From Streptomyces sp. I05A-00742 (GTDB lineage: Bacteria > Actinomycetota > Actinomycetes > Streptomycetales > Streptomycetaceae), in assembly GCF_013055795.1 (NCBI RefSeq), contig NZ_JABETO010000031.1, positions 1 through 64,000 on the forward strand: 64,000 nucleotides of DNA, in the 5' to 3' direction. Shown here piece after piece: positions 1 to 9,388 of the stretch. Both the position numbers and the translations under genes were made by a program. Positions within the stretch are counted from its first letter, which is position 1, and each line of letters begins with the position of its first letter. The notes beneath the pieces are model-generated. The model made no database searches, was not told the origin of the DNA, and saw only the letters and a program-made list of their open reading frames with translations.

Positions 1-1093
1 CCTCCCAGCTCTCGCCGAGCGGGCCGCCGGCCAGGAGCTGCGCGGCGACCGCCGCGGCGGGCGCGCCCCTGGCGTGCAGCGCGCGGGCGGCGTGGGCGCG
101 CAGGGCGGTGTGGGCGGTGGGGGAGAGGTCGGCGAGCAGGGCCTCGGCGAGGACGGGGTGGCGCGGGCGGCCGGTGTGGAAGAGGGCCGACGCGGTCAGG
201 GCGTCGAGGGCGGGGCCGACGTCGCGGGGGGCGATGCCGGAGACGGTGGCCAGCAGGGTGGTGACGTCGGTGCCGCTGCCGTCGGTGTTGTCGGCGCTGT
301 CGCCGAGCACGGCGACGGCGCGGGCCACGGCGAGCGCGTCGTCGCCGCTTCGGTGGACGCAGGCCAGGGCGGCCGCCCGGTAGGCGTCGCCCGGGACGGG
401 GGCGGGGGTGGCCGCATCGGCGGTGTCGTCGAGCAGGGCGTGGAGCAGCAGCGGGTTTCCGCCGCTGAGCCGGTGGAACCCGGCGGCCAGGCGTTCGGCC
501 GCGGGCTCGCCCAGCCGGCCCGCGACGATCCGGTCGACGCCGCTCGCGCCGAGCGGCGCGAGCGTCAGGCGGCGTATTCGGGGCTGGTACTGGAGTTCGC
601 CCAGCAGGGTCCGGTGCGCGGTGCCGTGCGGGGCCTCGGTGACGACGAAGGCGGTACGGGCCGTGCGCAGCCGCCGGATCAGGTACAGCAGGCACTGCTG
701 TGACGCGTGGTCCGCGTACTGGAGGTCGTCGACGCACAGCAGCAGGGGCTGCTCGGCGGCCAGGTCGAGGGCCGCGCAGTGGAGGCGGCGCATCACGTGC
801 GGCGGGACGGCGGTGCCGTCCCGCCCGTCCGTGGCCAACGCCTCGTTGTGGAGGGCGAGTTCGGGGAACAGCTGGTCGGCGAGCGCGTACGGGTAGGGCT
901 GCTCGGCGGGGCTGCCGAGGGCGGTCAGGACCGTGAAGCCGTGCTCCGCGGCGCGGGTGCGGAGGCTGTGCAGGAGCTCGGTCTTGCCGAGGGCGGTGCC
1001 GCCGCGGACTACCGCGAAGCCGGCGATGCCCCGGGCGCTCTCCGCCAGCATCGCGGAGAGGGCGGCCAGTTCGGCTTTGCGGTCGACGAGCAT
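1..1093 (-). CDS. ATP-binding (LAL-type) transcriptional regulator, N-terminal part only
   Basis: An open frame runs from an ATG at 1093 to the window edge, giving 364 codons without a stop. It begins MLVDRKAELAAL, has a Walker A motif GGTALGKT at residues 31-38 and a Walker B-like LLLCVDDLQYAD around residues 117-128. An arginine-rich sensor-like stretch and SGGNPLLLHALL follow, a motif typical of the AAA/STAND ATPase part of large LuxR-family (LAL) regulators. Those proteins sense a ligand with a C-terminal repeat region and bind DNA with a terminal LuxR helix-turn-helix. Neither part is visible here because the gene leaves the window, so the DNA-binding role is inference. The second Walker A glycine is replaced by threonine (GGTALGKT), but Lys37 and Thr38 are intact. 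Confidence 0.75.
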   Translation of the reverse strand, partial: MLVDRKAELAALSAMLAESARGIAGFAVVRGGTALGKTELLHSLRTRAAEHGFTVLTALGSPAEQPYPYALADQLFPELALHNEALATDGRDGTAVPPHVMRRLHCAALDLAAEQPLLLCVDDLQYADHASQQCLLYLIRRLRTARTAFVVTEAPHGTAHRTLLGELQYQPRIRRLTLAPLGASGVDRIVAGRLGEPAAERLAAGFHRLSGGNPLLLHALLDDTADAATPAPVPGDAYRAAALACVHRSGDDALAVARAVAVLGDSADNTDGSGTDVTTLLATVSGIAPRDVGPALDALTASALFHTGRPRHPVLAEALLADLSPTAHTALRAHAARALHARGAPAAAVAAQLLAGGPLGESWE

Positions 1094-1223
1094 TGGGTGC
1101 CCCTTTCCCCCGGTGAGGCAGCCTCCGGAACGGCGGGGCAGCACGATAGCAAGGTGGGGTGGGGGTGGGGGGTGTGGTGCCGGTGGGGTCGGTGAAGCGC
1201 GGGTTGGGGGTGGGGGCCCCAGT

Positions 1224-1248
1224 CCCTCCCCCAGAGGGGGCACCCCCA
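1224..1248. repeat. 25-bp GC-rich repeat, possible terminator
   Basis: A C-tract/G-tract palindromic string (CCCTC..CCCCAGAGGGGG..CCCCCA) lies just past the stop of the PIG-L gene. The same 25 bases recur at 30284-30308, just past the stop of glmM. Both copies can fold into a short GC hairpin, and both sit at a 3' end, which suggests a shared terminator-like element. Confidence 0.5.
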
Positions 1249-1253
1249 ACGGG

Positions 1254-3407
1254 CTAAGTGTTCTCCGGCCGCCAGATCCACGGGCTCGCGTCCGGCCCCA
1301 GCCCCACCACGCACAGCCGGTGCGCCCCGTCCGTATGGAGGGCCGGGGTGCCGACGGGGGCCGGGCGGCCGTCGGCGCGGGTCGGGCGGGCGTCGTCGGA
1401 GGTGGCGTCGATCACCTGGGCGCGGCCTTCGAGGTCCTTGCCGAGCACCATCAGGGCGTCCCGGTGGCCGCGCAGGGGGAGGGCCCGGGCGGTGAGGGCG
1501 CCGTAGCCGGTGAGGTCGCGGACGGAGGAGTCGCCGAGGTGCTCGGTGCCGGCGCCGCCGGTGAGGCGGTAGGCGGCCGGGCGGGCGTCCTGCGGGCGGC
1601 GGTAGACGACGACGAGCTTGCCGTCGTCGCCGGGGTGGGCGGCCACGGGGTCGCCCGCCGGCTTGGGGAGGCCGTCCAGGGGCAGGAAGCGCATCGGCTT
1701 GCCGGGGTCGTCCTGGCTCCAGTGGTGCACGGTGTCGCGGCCGACGCCGAGGACGTGGACGCGGCGGTCGCCGTCCAGGGCGACGGTCAGTCCCTCCTGG
1801 ATCTCCGGGCCGCCGAGGTTGCGCCACTTGCCCCACTTGCCGTTGGGCTCGCGCACCCGGGTGGAGACGCCCTTGCCCGCGTTGCGGACGAACAGGTGGA
1901 CGCGGCCGCCGGGGTCGGTGACCGCCGCCGGGATGCCCACCCGGCGGCCCCGGTCGGGGGTGTGCTCGGGGTTGCCGAGCCCCGCCCAGCCGGTGAACGG
2001 CCCGTCGGGGGAGCGCTGGGAGAGGACGACGATCTCGCGGGTGTCGGCCCGGCCCTCGCCCTCCAGGGCGGAGAAGCGCAGCGCGAACACCAGGCGCCGC
2101 CCGGCGGCGTCCTTGACCGTGGCCAGGGCGGGGGCCAGCGGGCCGCCGCCGAGGTTCTGCGGGGCGCCCCAGCGCCCGCTGCCCGCCGAGCTCTCCTGCC
2201 AGCGCACGGCGTGCAGGCCGAGGACCCCATAGGCCTCCAGGCGGCCGCCGCGGTCGCTGTCGACGACGGGGGTCGCGCCCGGGTGGCGGTAGTGGGTGGA
2301 GCGGATCCAGCCCTTGCGGTTCTTCAGCGCGCGGTCGCCGCCCTGCCCGTAGTCGCCGCAGCCGCCGTCGTTGCCGCAGTGCCAGTCGGGGCCGCCGCCG
2401 TAGGCCTCCACCAGCCGGTGCTTCTGCTTGATGATCTCCATCGGGAGGTTGTGGGGCCAGCGCTGGTTGTAGTAGCCGCGGAACGAGGTGGTGACGAACG
2501 GTGGCGGATGCTTGTCGCGCCGTGTCGCGTCGGCCGACCACTGGGAGAGCGCCTTCCAGGTGAAGAGCGCGGTCGGGGTGTGGTCGCGGTGGTCCGAGCA
2601 CGCCCCGTAGTCGTTGTCCTTGGGGTGGGTGGCGTCGTGCACCTGGTAGTCGGGGTCCGGGTCCATGGTGTGGACCACGGTCGGCCGGAATCTGTCCATG
2701 ATCGTTGCGAGTGCGTCCACCAGTGTGCTGTGCCGGTATCTGCTCACCTCGGTGCACGGCGAGCCCTTGGCCACCAGCGTCTTCGCCACCGCCCCCGGCT
2801 CGTCCCACAGCTGCGGCATGCGGACGTTGCGGTCGGAGAGCATCGCGATATTGAGGAAGACCAGCCGGGCCCGGCGGTTCCCGGCGACGAGCTCGTTGGT
2901 CTCCGCCTTGACGCCGCCCGGCAGGTCCATGACGGACTTCTGCCAGCGGGTGAACCGGTGCTTGCCGAGCATCTCCGCGTACGCCTGGCGGAGCCCCTGG
3001 TGGCGGGCGGAGGAGTACGCCGCCTTGTCGTGGTGCTCCTTCTCCTTCGGGGGCATGCCCTCGACCCAGTTCTGTCCTATGGCCTCGCCTGCCGTCACAT
3101 AGACGGAGACCACCGGGACCCCGGCCCTGACCAGGTGCAGGGCGTCCGGGTTCATGAAGAACAGGTCGTCGTCGGGATGGGCCATGACCTGGAGCAGCAG
3201 CGGGCCGCGGGGGCGGCCGAACGACTGGGTGGTGCGGGGGTCCACGGCGCGGACGGGGGAGACGGAGGGCGCGGACTTCTCGGAACCGCTGTCGCTGCAT
3301 CCCGTCGCCACGACGGCCGTGACGGCCGCGATCCCGGCGAGCACGGACCGACGGGTGACCGGACGAGCGTTCTGCAACGGAACGGTTCTGCGCTGTGAGA
3401 TGTTCAA
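1254..3407 (-). CDS. secreted PIG-L family deacetylase with C-terminal beta-propeller-like region
   Basis: 717 residues from a TTG start, preceded by a weak GGAG..AGG. The N-terminus has a twin-arginine lipoprotein-like signal (RRSVLAGIAAVTAVVATGCS, residues 19-38), so export and lipid anchoring are likely. Residues about 65-330 are a PIG-L/LmbE-type zinc deacetylase domain, with AHPDDD at 76-81 and DHRDH at 272-276 as metal and catalytic motifs. The family removes N-acetyl groups from GlcNAc-type substrates. Residues about 365-717 contain repeated segments with GRVHLFVR, RVHVLGVG and similar strands, which look like a sialidase/PLL-type beta-propeller and may bind carbohydrate. The gene is divergent from the ribosomal cluster. 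Substrate is unknown. Mycothiol deacetylase is less likely because of the export signal and the fused propeller. Confidence 0.85.
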   Translation of the reverse strand: MNISQRRTVPLQNARPVTRRSVLAGIAAVTAVVATGCSDSGSEKSAPSVSPVRAVDPRTTQSFGRPRGPLLLQVMAHPDDDLFFMNPDALHLVRAGVPVVSVYVTAGEAIGQNWVEGMPPKEKEHHDKAAYSSARHQGLRQAYAEMLGKHRFTRWQKSVMDLPGGVKAETNELVAGNRRARLVFLNIAMLSDRNVRMPQLWDEPGAVAKTLVAKGSPCTEVSRYRHSTLVDALATIMDRFRPTVVHTMDPDPDYQVHDATHPKDNDYGACSDHRDHTPTALFTWKALSQWSADATRRDKHPPPFVTTSFRGYYNQRWPHNLPMEIIKQKHRLVEAYGGGPDWHCGNDGGCGDYGQGGDRALKNRKGWIRSTHYRHPGATPVVDSDRGGRLEAYGVLGLHAVRWQESSAGSGRWGAPQNLGGGPLAPALATVKDAAGRRLVFALRFSALEGEGRADTREIVVLSQRSPDGPFTGWAGLGNPEHTPDRGRRVGIPAAVTDPGGRVHLFVRNAGKGVSTRVREPNGKWGKWRNLGGPEIQEGLTVALDGDRRVHVLGVGRDTVHHWSQDDPGKPMRFLPLDGLPKPAGDPVAAHPGDDGKLVVVYRRPQDARPAAYRLTGGAGTEHLGDSSVRDLTGYGALTARALPLRGHRDALMVLGKDLEGRAQVIDATSDDARPTRADGRPAPVGTPALHTDGAHRLCVVGLGPDASPWIWRPENT

Positions 3408-3612
3408 CTACCTGACTCCGCTTCGTTGTCCAGCGCCCCCCAGCGTGAAAAGGGACGGGGAAGAGGCCCGGCGGGTTGCCCAACTTGCTACAAAGCCTGA
3501 ATCCCGATCGTGTGACACAGCGCGTTTCGGCCACTGTGGCGCGTCGAGCACTCCCATGCCAGCACGCCATGGGGAACAATGGCCGTTCCGCCCGGAATGT
3601 CGGCAGGGCGGT

Positions 3613-3640
3613 TTGACATCTGCGCCGGTCGGGGTACCTT
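3613..3640 (+). promoter_or_regulatory. candidate rpsJ operon promoter
   Basis: TTGACA at 3613-3618 and TACCTT at 3635-3640 are separated by 16 bases. This is close to the vegetative sigma consensus and is the best match in the 610-base gap before rpsJ. Transcription from here would give a leader of about 370 nt. No start site has been measured. Confidence 0.55.
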
Positions 3641-3700
3641 CTTCGGCTGCGATTGGCGCCCCTTCGGGCTCGTATGGCACACTGTTCAGGTTGCTCGGTT

Positions 3701-3897
3701 GAGTGCCGATGCTGCGCGCCTCCCGCCGGGAGGACTGGAAGCGAGTCCCGCAGTACTCGTCACCCCTTCTCAGGGGTGGAAGTACGGGAATCTTCCGGGA
3801 AGCGTCAGCGGGGCCCCAGCCAGGCACTCGGTGGGTGTCCTTCCCCCACGAACCCCTTGAGCAGGGATCTTCCTTCGGGGAGATCTGCTGGAAGGGG
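3701..3897 (+). promoter_or_regulatory. long structured 5' leader of the rpsJ (S10) operon
   Basis: The transcript ahead of rpsJ can fold extensively. An outer stem pairs 3701-3707 (GAGTGCC) with 3823-3829 (GGCACTC). Inside it are CCTCCC/GGGAGG (3719-3733) and a two-part stem, GTACT 3753-3757 with AGTAC 3781-3785 enclosing CACCCC/GGGGTG 3761-3778. A second domain pairs CCCCTT 3853-3858 with AAGGGG 3892-3897 around a stem capped by a TTCG tetraloop. In E. coli, L4 controls the S10 operon through a leader RNA, so autogenous control is a reasonable hypothesis. The fold here is not the E. coli one, and no ligand can be read from the sequence. Confidence 0.5.
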
Positions 3898-4017
3898 CGC
3901 GACACGCCCGACCGCGTGGGTCGGAGGTGAGCGGGAAGGGACGGTGCGGTTCCCCAGGGAACGGCACAGCCCGGCCGAGTCCCAGAGCGTTACGAGAGAC
4001 AGGACTACTGAGTAGCC

Positions 4018-4326
4018 ATGGCGGGACAGAAGATCCGCATCCGGCTCAAGGCCTACGACCACGAGGTCATCGACTCCTCGGCGAAGAAGATCGTCGAGAC
4101 GGTGACCCGCACTGGTGCGTCGGTCGCGGGCCCGGTGCCGCTGCCCACTGAGAAGAACGTGTACTGCGTCATCAAGTCGCCGCACAAGTACAAGGACTCG
4201 CGCGAGCACTTCGAGATGCGCACGCACAAGCGCCTCATCGACATCCTCGACCCCACGCCGAAGACGGTTGACTCGCTCATGCGCCTCGACCTGCCGGCCG
4301 GCGTCGACATCGAGATCAAGCTCTGA
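4018..4326 (+). CDS. rpsJ: 30S ribosomal protein S10
   Basis: 102 residues, the usual length. It opens [19 protein letters not shown] and carries the conserved loop stretch [22 protein letters not shown]10 sits in the head of the small subunit and also acts as NusE in antitermination complexes, which fits its place as first gene of a very long operon. The next gene, rplC, starts 13 bases after the stop. Confidence 0.98.
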   Translation: MAGQKIRIRLKAYDHEVIDSSAKKIVETVTRTGASVAGPVPLPTEKNVYCVIKSPHKYKDSREHFEMRTHKRLIDILDPTPKTVDSLMRLDLPAGVDIEIKL

Positions 4327-4339
4327 GGTGACGCGCGAG

Positions 4340-4984
4340 ATGGCTAAGAACATTAAGGGCGTCCTGGGCGAGAAGCTCGGCATGACCCAGGTCTGGGACG
4401 AGAACAACCGGGTTGTCCCGGTGACCGTCGTCAAGGCCGGGCCCTGCGTCGTCACCCAGGTCCGCACCAACGACAACGACGGCTACGAGTCGGTCCAGAT
4501 CGCCTTCGGCGAGATCGACCCGCGCAAGGTGAACCGGCCCCTCAAGGGTCACTTCGCCAAGGCCGACGTCACCCCGCGCCGCCACCTGGTGGAGCTGCGT
4601 ACCGCTGACGCCAGCGAGTACACGCTCGGCCAGGAGATCACCGCTGCCGTGTTCGAGTCGGGCGTCAAGGTCGACGTCACCGGCAAGAGCAAGGGCAAGG
4701 GCTTCGCCGGTGTCATGAAGCGCCACAACTTCCGTGGCCTCGGCGCCGGGCACGGCACGCAGCGCAAGCACCGCTCCCCCGGCTCCATCGGTGGCTGCGC
4801 CACCCCGGGCCGTGTGTTCAAGGGCCTCCGCATGGCGGGCCGTATGGGCAACGAGCGGGTCACCACCCAGAACCTGACCGTCCACGCCGTTGACGCGGAG
4901 AAGGGCCTGCTCCTGATCAAGGGCGCGGTCCCTGGTCCGAACGGCGGCCTCGTCCTGGTCCGTACCGCGGCCAAGGGGGCCTGA
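4340..4984 (+). CDS. rplC: 50S ribosomal protein L3
   Basis: 214 residues from the ATG at 4340 ([21 protein letters not shown]). The frame is open further upstream, but only this ATG gives the family N-terminus. The central extension that reaches the peptidyl-transferase region is clear ([12 protein letters not shown], then [16 protein letters not shown]), including the glutamine that is N5-methylated in other bacteria. L3 is an early assembly protein of the large subunit. Confidence 0.98.
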   Translation: MAKNIKGVLGEKLGMTQVWDENNRVVPVTVVKAGPCVVTQVRTNDNDGYESVQIAFGEIDPRKVNRPLKGHFAKADVTPRRHLVELRTADASEYTLGQEITAAVFESGVKVDVTGKSKGKGFAGVMKRHNFRGLGAGHGTQRKHRSPGSIGGCATPGRVFKGLRMAGRMGNERVTTQNLTVHAVDAEKGLLLIKGAVPGPNGGLVLVRTAAKGA

Positions 4985-4991
4985 GGTAACG

Positions 4992-5645
4992 ATGAGCACC
5001 ATTGACATCCTTTCGCCGGCAGGCGACAAGGCCGGGACCGTCGAGCTCCCCGCGGAGATCTTCGACGCGAAGGTCAGCATCCCGCTGATCCACCAGGTCG
5101 TCGTCGCGCAGCTGGCCGCTGCCCGTCAGGGCACGCACAAGACCAAGACCCGTGGCGAGGTCCGCGGTGGTGGGCGCAAGCCCTACCGCCAGAAGGGCAC
5201 CGGTCGCGCCCGTCAGGGTTCGACCCGCGCGCCGCAGTTCGCCGGTGGTGGCGTCGTGCACGGTCCCGTGCCGCGTGACTACTCGCAGCGGACCCCGAAG
5301 AAGATGAAGGCCGCCGCCCTGCGCGGTGCCCTCACCGACCGGGCCCGCCACAGCCGTATCCACGTCGTCTCCGGCGTGGTCGACGGCGCGGTGTCCACCA
5401 AGGCCGCGAAGACCCTGTTCGGCAAGATCTCGGAGCGCAAGAACCTGCTCCTGGTCGTCGACCGGGCCGACGAGGCCGCGTGGCTGTCCGCCCGCAACCT
5501 GCCCCAGGTTCACATCCTGGAGCCGGGCCAGCTGAACACGTACGACGTGCTCGTCTCCGACGACGTGGTCTTCACCCAGGCCGCCCTCGAGTCCTTCGTG
5601 TCCGGCCCCAAGGCCACCGTTGAGACCGAAGGGAGCGAGGCCTGA
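4992..5645 (+). CDS. rplD: 50S ribosomal protein L4
   Basis: 217 residues. The basic tunnel loop is obvious at about residues 52-85 ([20 protein letters not shown], then QGSTRAPQF). L4 lines the nascent-peptide exit tunnel, and in E. coli it also represses its own operon by binding the S10 leader. Its last base is shared with the rplW start (TGATG), which implies coupled translation. Confidence 0.98.
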   Translation: MSTIDILSPAGDKAGTVELPAEIFDAKVSIPLIHQVVVAQLAAARQGTHKTKTRGEVRGGGRKPYRQKGTGRARQGSTRAPQFAGGGVVHGPVPRDYSQRTPKKMKAAALRGALTDRARHSRIHVVSGVVDGAVSTKAAKTLFGKISERKNLLLVVDRADEAAWLSARNLPQVHILEPGQLNTYDVLVSDDVVFTQAALESFVSGPKATVETEGSEA

Positions 5646-5968
5646 TGACTGAGGCCGTCGTCACCAGCAAGACCTTCTCGGACCCGCGCGACCTTCTGGT
5701 CAAGCCGGTTGTCTCGGAGAAGAGCTACGCGCTGCTGGACGAGAACAAGTACACGTTCATCGTCGACCCGCGCGCCAACAAGACCCAGATCAAGCAGGCC
5801 GTCGAGGCGGTCTTCTCGGTCAAGGTCACCGGGGTCAACACGATCAACCGTCAGGGTAAGCGCAAGCGCACCAAGACCGGTTTCGGCAAGCGCGCCAACA
5901 CCAAGCGCGCCATCGTGACCCTCGCCGAGGGCGACCGTATCGACATCTTCGGCGGTCCGACCGCCTGA
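5645..5968 (+). CDS. rplW: 50S ribosomal protein L23
   Basis: 107 residues. It has the L23 core ([39 protein letters not shown]) and the extended basic loop [21 protein letters not shown]23 lies at the tunnel exit and is the docking site for trigger factor and SRP. The start overlaps the rplD stop by one base. Confidence 0.98.
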   Translation: MTEAVVTSKTFSDPRDLLVKPVVSEKSYALLDENKYTFIVDPRANKTQIKQAVEAVFSVKVTGVNTINRQGKRKRTKTGFGKRANTKRAIVTLAEGDRIDIFGGPTA

Positions 5969-6008
5969 GGGCGGTCTGGATCGTCCGGAATCGGACGAGG
6001 ACTGAGAA

Positions 6009-6845
6009 ATGGGTATCCGCAAGTACAAGCCGACGACCCCGGGCCGTCGTGGCTCCAGCGTCGCCGACTTTGTCGAGATCACGCGGTCCACGCCGGAGAA
6101 GTCGCTGGTCCGCCCCCTGCACAGCAAGGGCGGCCGTAACAACACCGGTCGTGTGACCGTCCGTCACCAGGGCGGTGGCCACAAGCGCGCCTACCGCGTG
6201 ATCGACTTCCGTCGTCACGACAAGGACGGCGTGCCGGCCAAGGTCGCTCACATCGAGTACGACCCGAACCGCACCGCGCGCATCGCGCTCCTGCACTACG
6301 CAGACGGCGAGAAGCGCTACATCATCGCCCCGGCCAAGCTGAGCCAGGGCGACCGGATTGAGAACGGCCCCGGCGCCGACATCAAGCCGGGCAACAACCT
6401 CCCGCTCCGCAACATCCCGGTCGGTACCACGATCCACGCGATCGAGCTCCGTCCCGGTGGTGGCGCCAAGTTCGCCCGCTCCGCCGGTTCTTCCGTGCAG
6501 CTGCTGGCGAAGGAGGGCCAGTACGCCCACCTGCGTATGCCGTCCGGCGAGGTCCGCCTGGTCGACGTCCGCTGCCGCGCCACGGTCGGCGAGGTCGGCA
6601 ACGCCGAGCAGTCGAACATCAACTGGGGCAAGGCCGGCCGTATGCGCTGGAAGGGCGTTCGCCCGACCGTCCGCGGTGTCGCGATGAACCCGGTTGACCA
6701 CCCGCACGGTGGTGGTGAGGGCAAGACCTCCGGTGGTCGCCACCCGGTCTCCCCGTGGGGTCAGAAGGAGGGTCGTACGCGTTCTCCCAAGAAGGCGAGC
6801 AACAAGTACATCGTCCGCCGCCGCAAGACGAACAAGAAGCGCTAG
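6009..6845 (+). CDS. rplB: 50S ribosomal protein L2
   Basis: 278 residues, the normal length. It begins [21 protein letters not shown] and ends with the basic C-terminal tail [15 protein letters not shown]. The conserved [17 protein letters not shown] segment, with the histidine placed close to the peptidyl-transferase centre, is intact. L2 is needed for subunit association and peptidyl transfer. A 40-base gap separates it from rplW. Confidence 0.98.
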   Translation: MGIRKYKPTTPGRRGSSVADFVEITRSTPEKSLVRPLHSKGGRNNTGRVTVRHQGGGHKRAYRVIDFRRHDKDGVPAKVAHIEYDPNRTARIALLHYADGEKRYIIAPAKLSQGDRIENGPGADIKPGNNLPLRNIPVGTTIHAIELRPGGGAKFARSAGSSVQLLAKEGQYAHLRMPSGEVRLVDVRCRATVGEVGNAEQSNINWGKAGRMRWKGVRPTVRGVAMNPVDHPHGGGEGKTSGGRHPVSPWGQKEGRTRSPKKASNKYIVRRRKTNKKR

Positions 6846-6857
6846 GAGCGGGTTTAG

Positions 6858-7139
6858 ATGCCGCGTAGTCTCAAGAAGGGGCCCTTCGTCGACGACCACC
6901 TCATCAAGAAGGTGGACGCCCAGAACGAAGCCGGCACCAAGAACGTCATCAAGACCTGGTCCCGTCGCTCCATGATCGTGCCGGCCATGCTGGGCCACAC
7001 GCTCGCGGTGCACAACGGCAAGACCCACATCCCGGTGTTCGTCACCGAGTCGATGGTCGGCCACAAGCTCGGCGAGTTCTCGCCGACCCGCACCTTCCGC
7101 GGCCACGTCAAGGACGACCGCAAGTCGAAGCGCCGCTAA
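6858..7139 (+). CDS. rpsS: 30S ribosomal protein S19
   Basis: 93 residues ([20 protein letters not shown]). The [20 protein letters not shown] and [14 protein letters not shown] segments are standard for S19. It pairs with S13 in the small-subunit head near the A and P sites. AGGAG lies just upstream of the start. Confidence 0.98.
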   Translation: MPRSLKKGPFVDDHLIKKVDAQNEAGTKNVIKTWSRRSMIVPAMLGHTLAVHNGKTHIPVFVTESMVGHKLGEFSPTRTFRGHVKDDRKSKRR

Positions 7140-7156
7140 GCGGGGTGTGAACGACT

Positions 7157-7528
7157 ATGACTGACACCGAAGGGACAACCATGGAAGCCAGGGCCCAGGC
7201 GCGGTACATCCGCGTCACGCCCATGAAGGCCCGCCGCGTGGTGGACCTCATCCGTGGCATGGACGCCACGGAGGCTCAGGCGGTCCTGCGTTTCGCCCCG
7301 CAGGCCGCGAGCGTGCCGGTTGGCAAGGTGCTGGACAGCGCCATCGCCAACGCTGCACACAACTACGACCACACGGACGCCTCCACGCTGGTCATCAGCG
7401 AGGCGTACGTGGACGAGGGCCCGACCCTGAAGCGGTTCCGTCCGCGTGCCCAGGGCCGTGCCTACCGGATCCGTAAGCGGACCAGCCACATCACCGTGGT
7501 CGTCAGCAGCAAGGAAGGAACCCGGTAA
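7157..7528 (+). CDS. rplV: 50S ribosomal protein L22
   Basis: 123 residues from the ATG at 7157, or 115 from an in-frame ATG at 7181 that gives [16 protein letters not shown]. The second start has the better ribosome-binding site (AGGGA five bases upstream) and gives the family N-terminus, so the short form may be the real one. L22 has a beta-hairpin in the exit tunnel; here it is the [20 protein letters not shown] region, where macrolide-resistance changes occur in other bacteria. The stop overlaps the rpsC start (TAATG). Confidence 0.95.
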   Translation: MTDTEGTTMEARAQARYIRVTPMKARRVVDLIRGMDATEAQAVLRFAPQAASVPVGKVLDSAIANAAHNYDHTDASTLVISEAYVDEGPTLKRFRPRAQGRAYRIRKRTSHITVVVSSKEGTR

Positions 7529-8346
7529 TGGGCCAGAAGGTTAACCCGCACGGGTTCCGGCTCGGCATCACCACCGACTTCAAGTCGCGCTGGTACGCCG
7601 ACAAGCTGTACAAGGACTACGTCAAGGAAGACGTCGCCATTCGTCGCATGATGACGAAGGGCATGGAGCGCGCCGGTATCTCGAAGGTTGAGATCGAGCG
7701 CACCCGCGACCGCGTCCGCGTTGACATCCACACCGCTCGTCCGGGCATCGTCATCGGCCGCCGCGGCGCCGAGGCCGACCGCATCCGCGGCGAGCTGGAG
7801 AAGCTGACCGGCAAGCAGGTCCAGCTGAACATCCTCGAGGTCAAGAACCCCGAGGTCGACGCTCAGCTGGTGGCCCAGGCCGTCGCCGAGCAGCTGTCCT
7901 CCCGCGTCTCCTTCCGTCGCGCCATGCGCAAGAGCATGCAGTCGACGATGAAGGCCGGCGCCAAGGGCATCAAGATCCAGTGTGGTGGCCGTCTCGGCGG
8001 CGCCGAGATGTCCCGCTCGGAGTTCTACCGCGAGGGCCGTGTGCCCCTGCACACGCTCCGCGCGAACGTCGACTACGGCTTCTTCGAGGCCAAGACCACC
8101 TTCGGCCGCATCGGCGTGAAGGTCTGGATCTACAAGGGCGACGTCAAGAACATCGCCGAGGTCCGCGCCGAGAACGCCGCCGCGCGTGCGGGCAACCGCC
8201 CGTCCCGTGGCGCGGGCGACCGCCCGGCCCGTGGTGGCCGTGGCGGCGAGCGTGGCGGCCGCGGCCGCAAGCCGCAGCAGGCTGCCGAGGCCCCCAAGGC
8301 CGAGGCCACCGCTGCTCCGGCTGAGTCCACCGGAACGGAGGCCTGA
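7528..8346 (+). CDS. rpsC: 30S ribosomal protein S3
   Basis: 272 residues. The KH domain is marked by [20 protein letters not shown], and the C-terminal core by [21 protein letters not shown]3 forms part of the mRNA entry tunnel. The tail after about residue 215 is a low-complexity, Arg/Gly-rich then Ala/Glu-rich extension ([17 protein letters not shown] and onward), as seen in high-GC actinobacterial S3 and absent from E. coli. Confidence 0.98.
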   Translation: MGQKVNPHGFRLGITTDFKSRWYADKLYKDYVKEDVAIRRMMTKGMERAGISKVEIERTRDRVRVDIHTARPGIVIGRRGAEADRIRGELEKLTGKQVQLNILEVKNPEVDAQLVAQAVAEQLSSRVSFRRAMRKSMQSTMKAGAKGIKIQCGGRLGGAEMSRSEFYREGRVPLHTLRANVDYGFFEAKTTFGRIGVKVWIYKGDVKNIAEVRAENAAARAGNRPSRGAGDRPARGGRGGERGGRGRKPQQAAEAPKAEATAAPAESTGTEA

Positions 8347-8351
8347 CCGAC

Positions 8352-8771
8352 ATGCTGATCCCTCGCAGGGTCAAGCACCGCAAGCAGCACCACCCCAAGC
8401 GGAACGGCATGGCCAAGGGTGGCACCGAGCTCGCCTTCGGTGAGTACGGCATCCAGGCCCTGACCCCGGCCTATGTGACGAACCGGCAGATCGAGTCCGC
8501 TCGTATCGCCATGACCCGTCACATCAAGCGTGGCGGCAAGGTGTGGATCAACATCTACCCGGACCGTCCGCTGACGAAGAAGCCGGCCGAGACCCGCATG
8601 GGTTCCGGTAAGGGTTCCCCCGAGTGGTGGATCGCGAACGTCAAGCCCGGTCGGGTGATGTTCGAGCTGTCCTTCCCGAACGAAAAGGTCGCTCGTGAGG
8701 CGCTGACCCGCGCCGCCCACAAGCTTCCGATGAAGTGCCGCATTGTTCGGCGCGAGGCAGGTGAGTCGTGA
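8352..8771 (+). CDS. rplP: 50S ribosomal protein L16
   Basis: 139 residues ([20 protein letters not shown]). The [22 protein letters not shown] segment is diagnostic. The protein contacts the A-site tRNA elbow and is a late assembly factor. Its stop shares one base with rpmC (TGATG). Confidence 0.98.
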   Translation: MLIPRRVKHRKQHHPKRNGMAKGGTELAFGEYGIQALTPAYVTNRQIESARIAMTRHIKRGGKVWINIYPDRPLTKKPAETRMGSGKGSPEWWIANVKPGRVMFELSFPNEKVAREALTRAAHKLPMKCRIVRREAGES

Positions 8772-8995
8772 TGGCTGCCGGTACCAAGGCGACCGAGCTG
8801 CGTGAGCTGAACAACGAGGACCTCGTTGCCAAGCTGCGCGAGGCCAAGGAAGAGCTGTTCAACCTCCGCTTCCAGGCGGCGACCGGACAGCTTGAGAACC
8901 ACGGCCGGCTGAAGGCCGTCCGCAAGGACATCGCCCGGATCTACACCCTGATGCGCGAGCGCGAGCTCGGCATCGAGACGGTGGAGAGCGCCTGA
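8771..8995 (+). CDS. rpmC: 50S ribosomal protein L29
   Basis: 74 residues from ATG 8771 ([20 protein letters not shown]). The GTG three bases earlier is also in frame, but the ATG lies on the TGATG overlap with rplP and is preferred. [20 protein letters not shown] is the family signature. The protein is a small two-helix hairpin near the tunnel exit, next to L23. Confidence 0.96.
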   Translation: MAAGTKATELRELNNEDLVAKLREAKEELFNLRFQAATGQLENHGRLKAVRKDIARIYTLMRERELGIETVESA

Positions 8996-9276
8996 TGAGC
9001 GAGAAGAACATGACTGAGACGAACGAGCGCGGCTTCCGCAAGACCCGTGAGGGCCTCGTCGTCAGCGACAAGATGGACAAGACCGTCGTCGTCGCTGTCG
9101 AGGACCGCGTCAAGCACGCGCTGTACGGCAAGGTCATCCGCCGTACCAACAAGCTCAAGGCGCACGACGAGCAGAACGCCGCGGGTGTCGGCGACCGTGT
9201 CCTCCTGATGGAGACCCGGCCGCTGTCCGCGACGAAGCGCTGGCGCGTCGTCGAGATCCTCGAGAAGGCCAAGTAA
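8995..9276 (+). CDS. rpsQ: 30S ribosomal protein S17
   Basis: 93 residues. The OB-fold core is clear ([42 protein letters not shown]). S17 is a primary binder of 16S rRNA. The start overlaps the rpmC stop. It is the last gene of the tightly packed S10 block; a 112-base gap follows. Confidence 0.98.
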   Translation: MSEKNMTETNERGFRKTREGLVVSDKMDKTVVVAVEDRVKHALYGKVIRRTNKLKAHDEQNAAGVGDRVLLMETRPLSATKRWRVVEILEKAK

Positions 9277-9278
9277 TC

Positions 9279-9302
9279 ACCTGAGGGCATTAGCCCCCAG
9301 GT
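9279..9302 (+). terminator. hairpin in the rpsQ-rplN gap
   Basis: ACCTG-A-GGGC pairs with GCCC-CC-AGGT across an ATTA loop directly after the rpsQ stop. There is no T-tract, so it may attenuate transcription or act as an mRNA 3'-end element rather than a full terminator. It marks the border between the S10 and spc blocks. Confidence 0.4.
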
Positions 9303-9388
9303 AAGTTCCGCCAGGCTCGGCGCGGGGCCTCGAATACGCAGGTGTTCGGGGCCCCCGCCGGGAACCGGCAGACGATCAGGAGATAGAC

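Noticed and set aside
74-1195. Several plus-strand frames over the first kilobase.
   Set aside because: The minus strand carries a continuous frame with a Walker A motif, so the plus-strand frames are shadows.
933-3398. An 821-codon plus-strand frame over the PIG-L gene and the first regulator.
   Set aside because: Shadow frame. The minus strand encodes AHPDDD and DHRDH deacetylase motifs and a signal peptide, while the plus frame shows no family resemblance.
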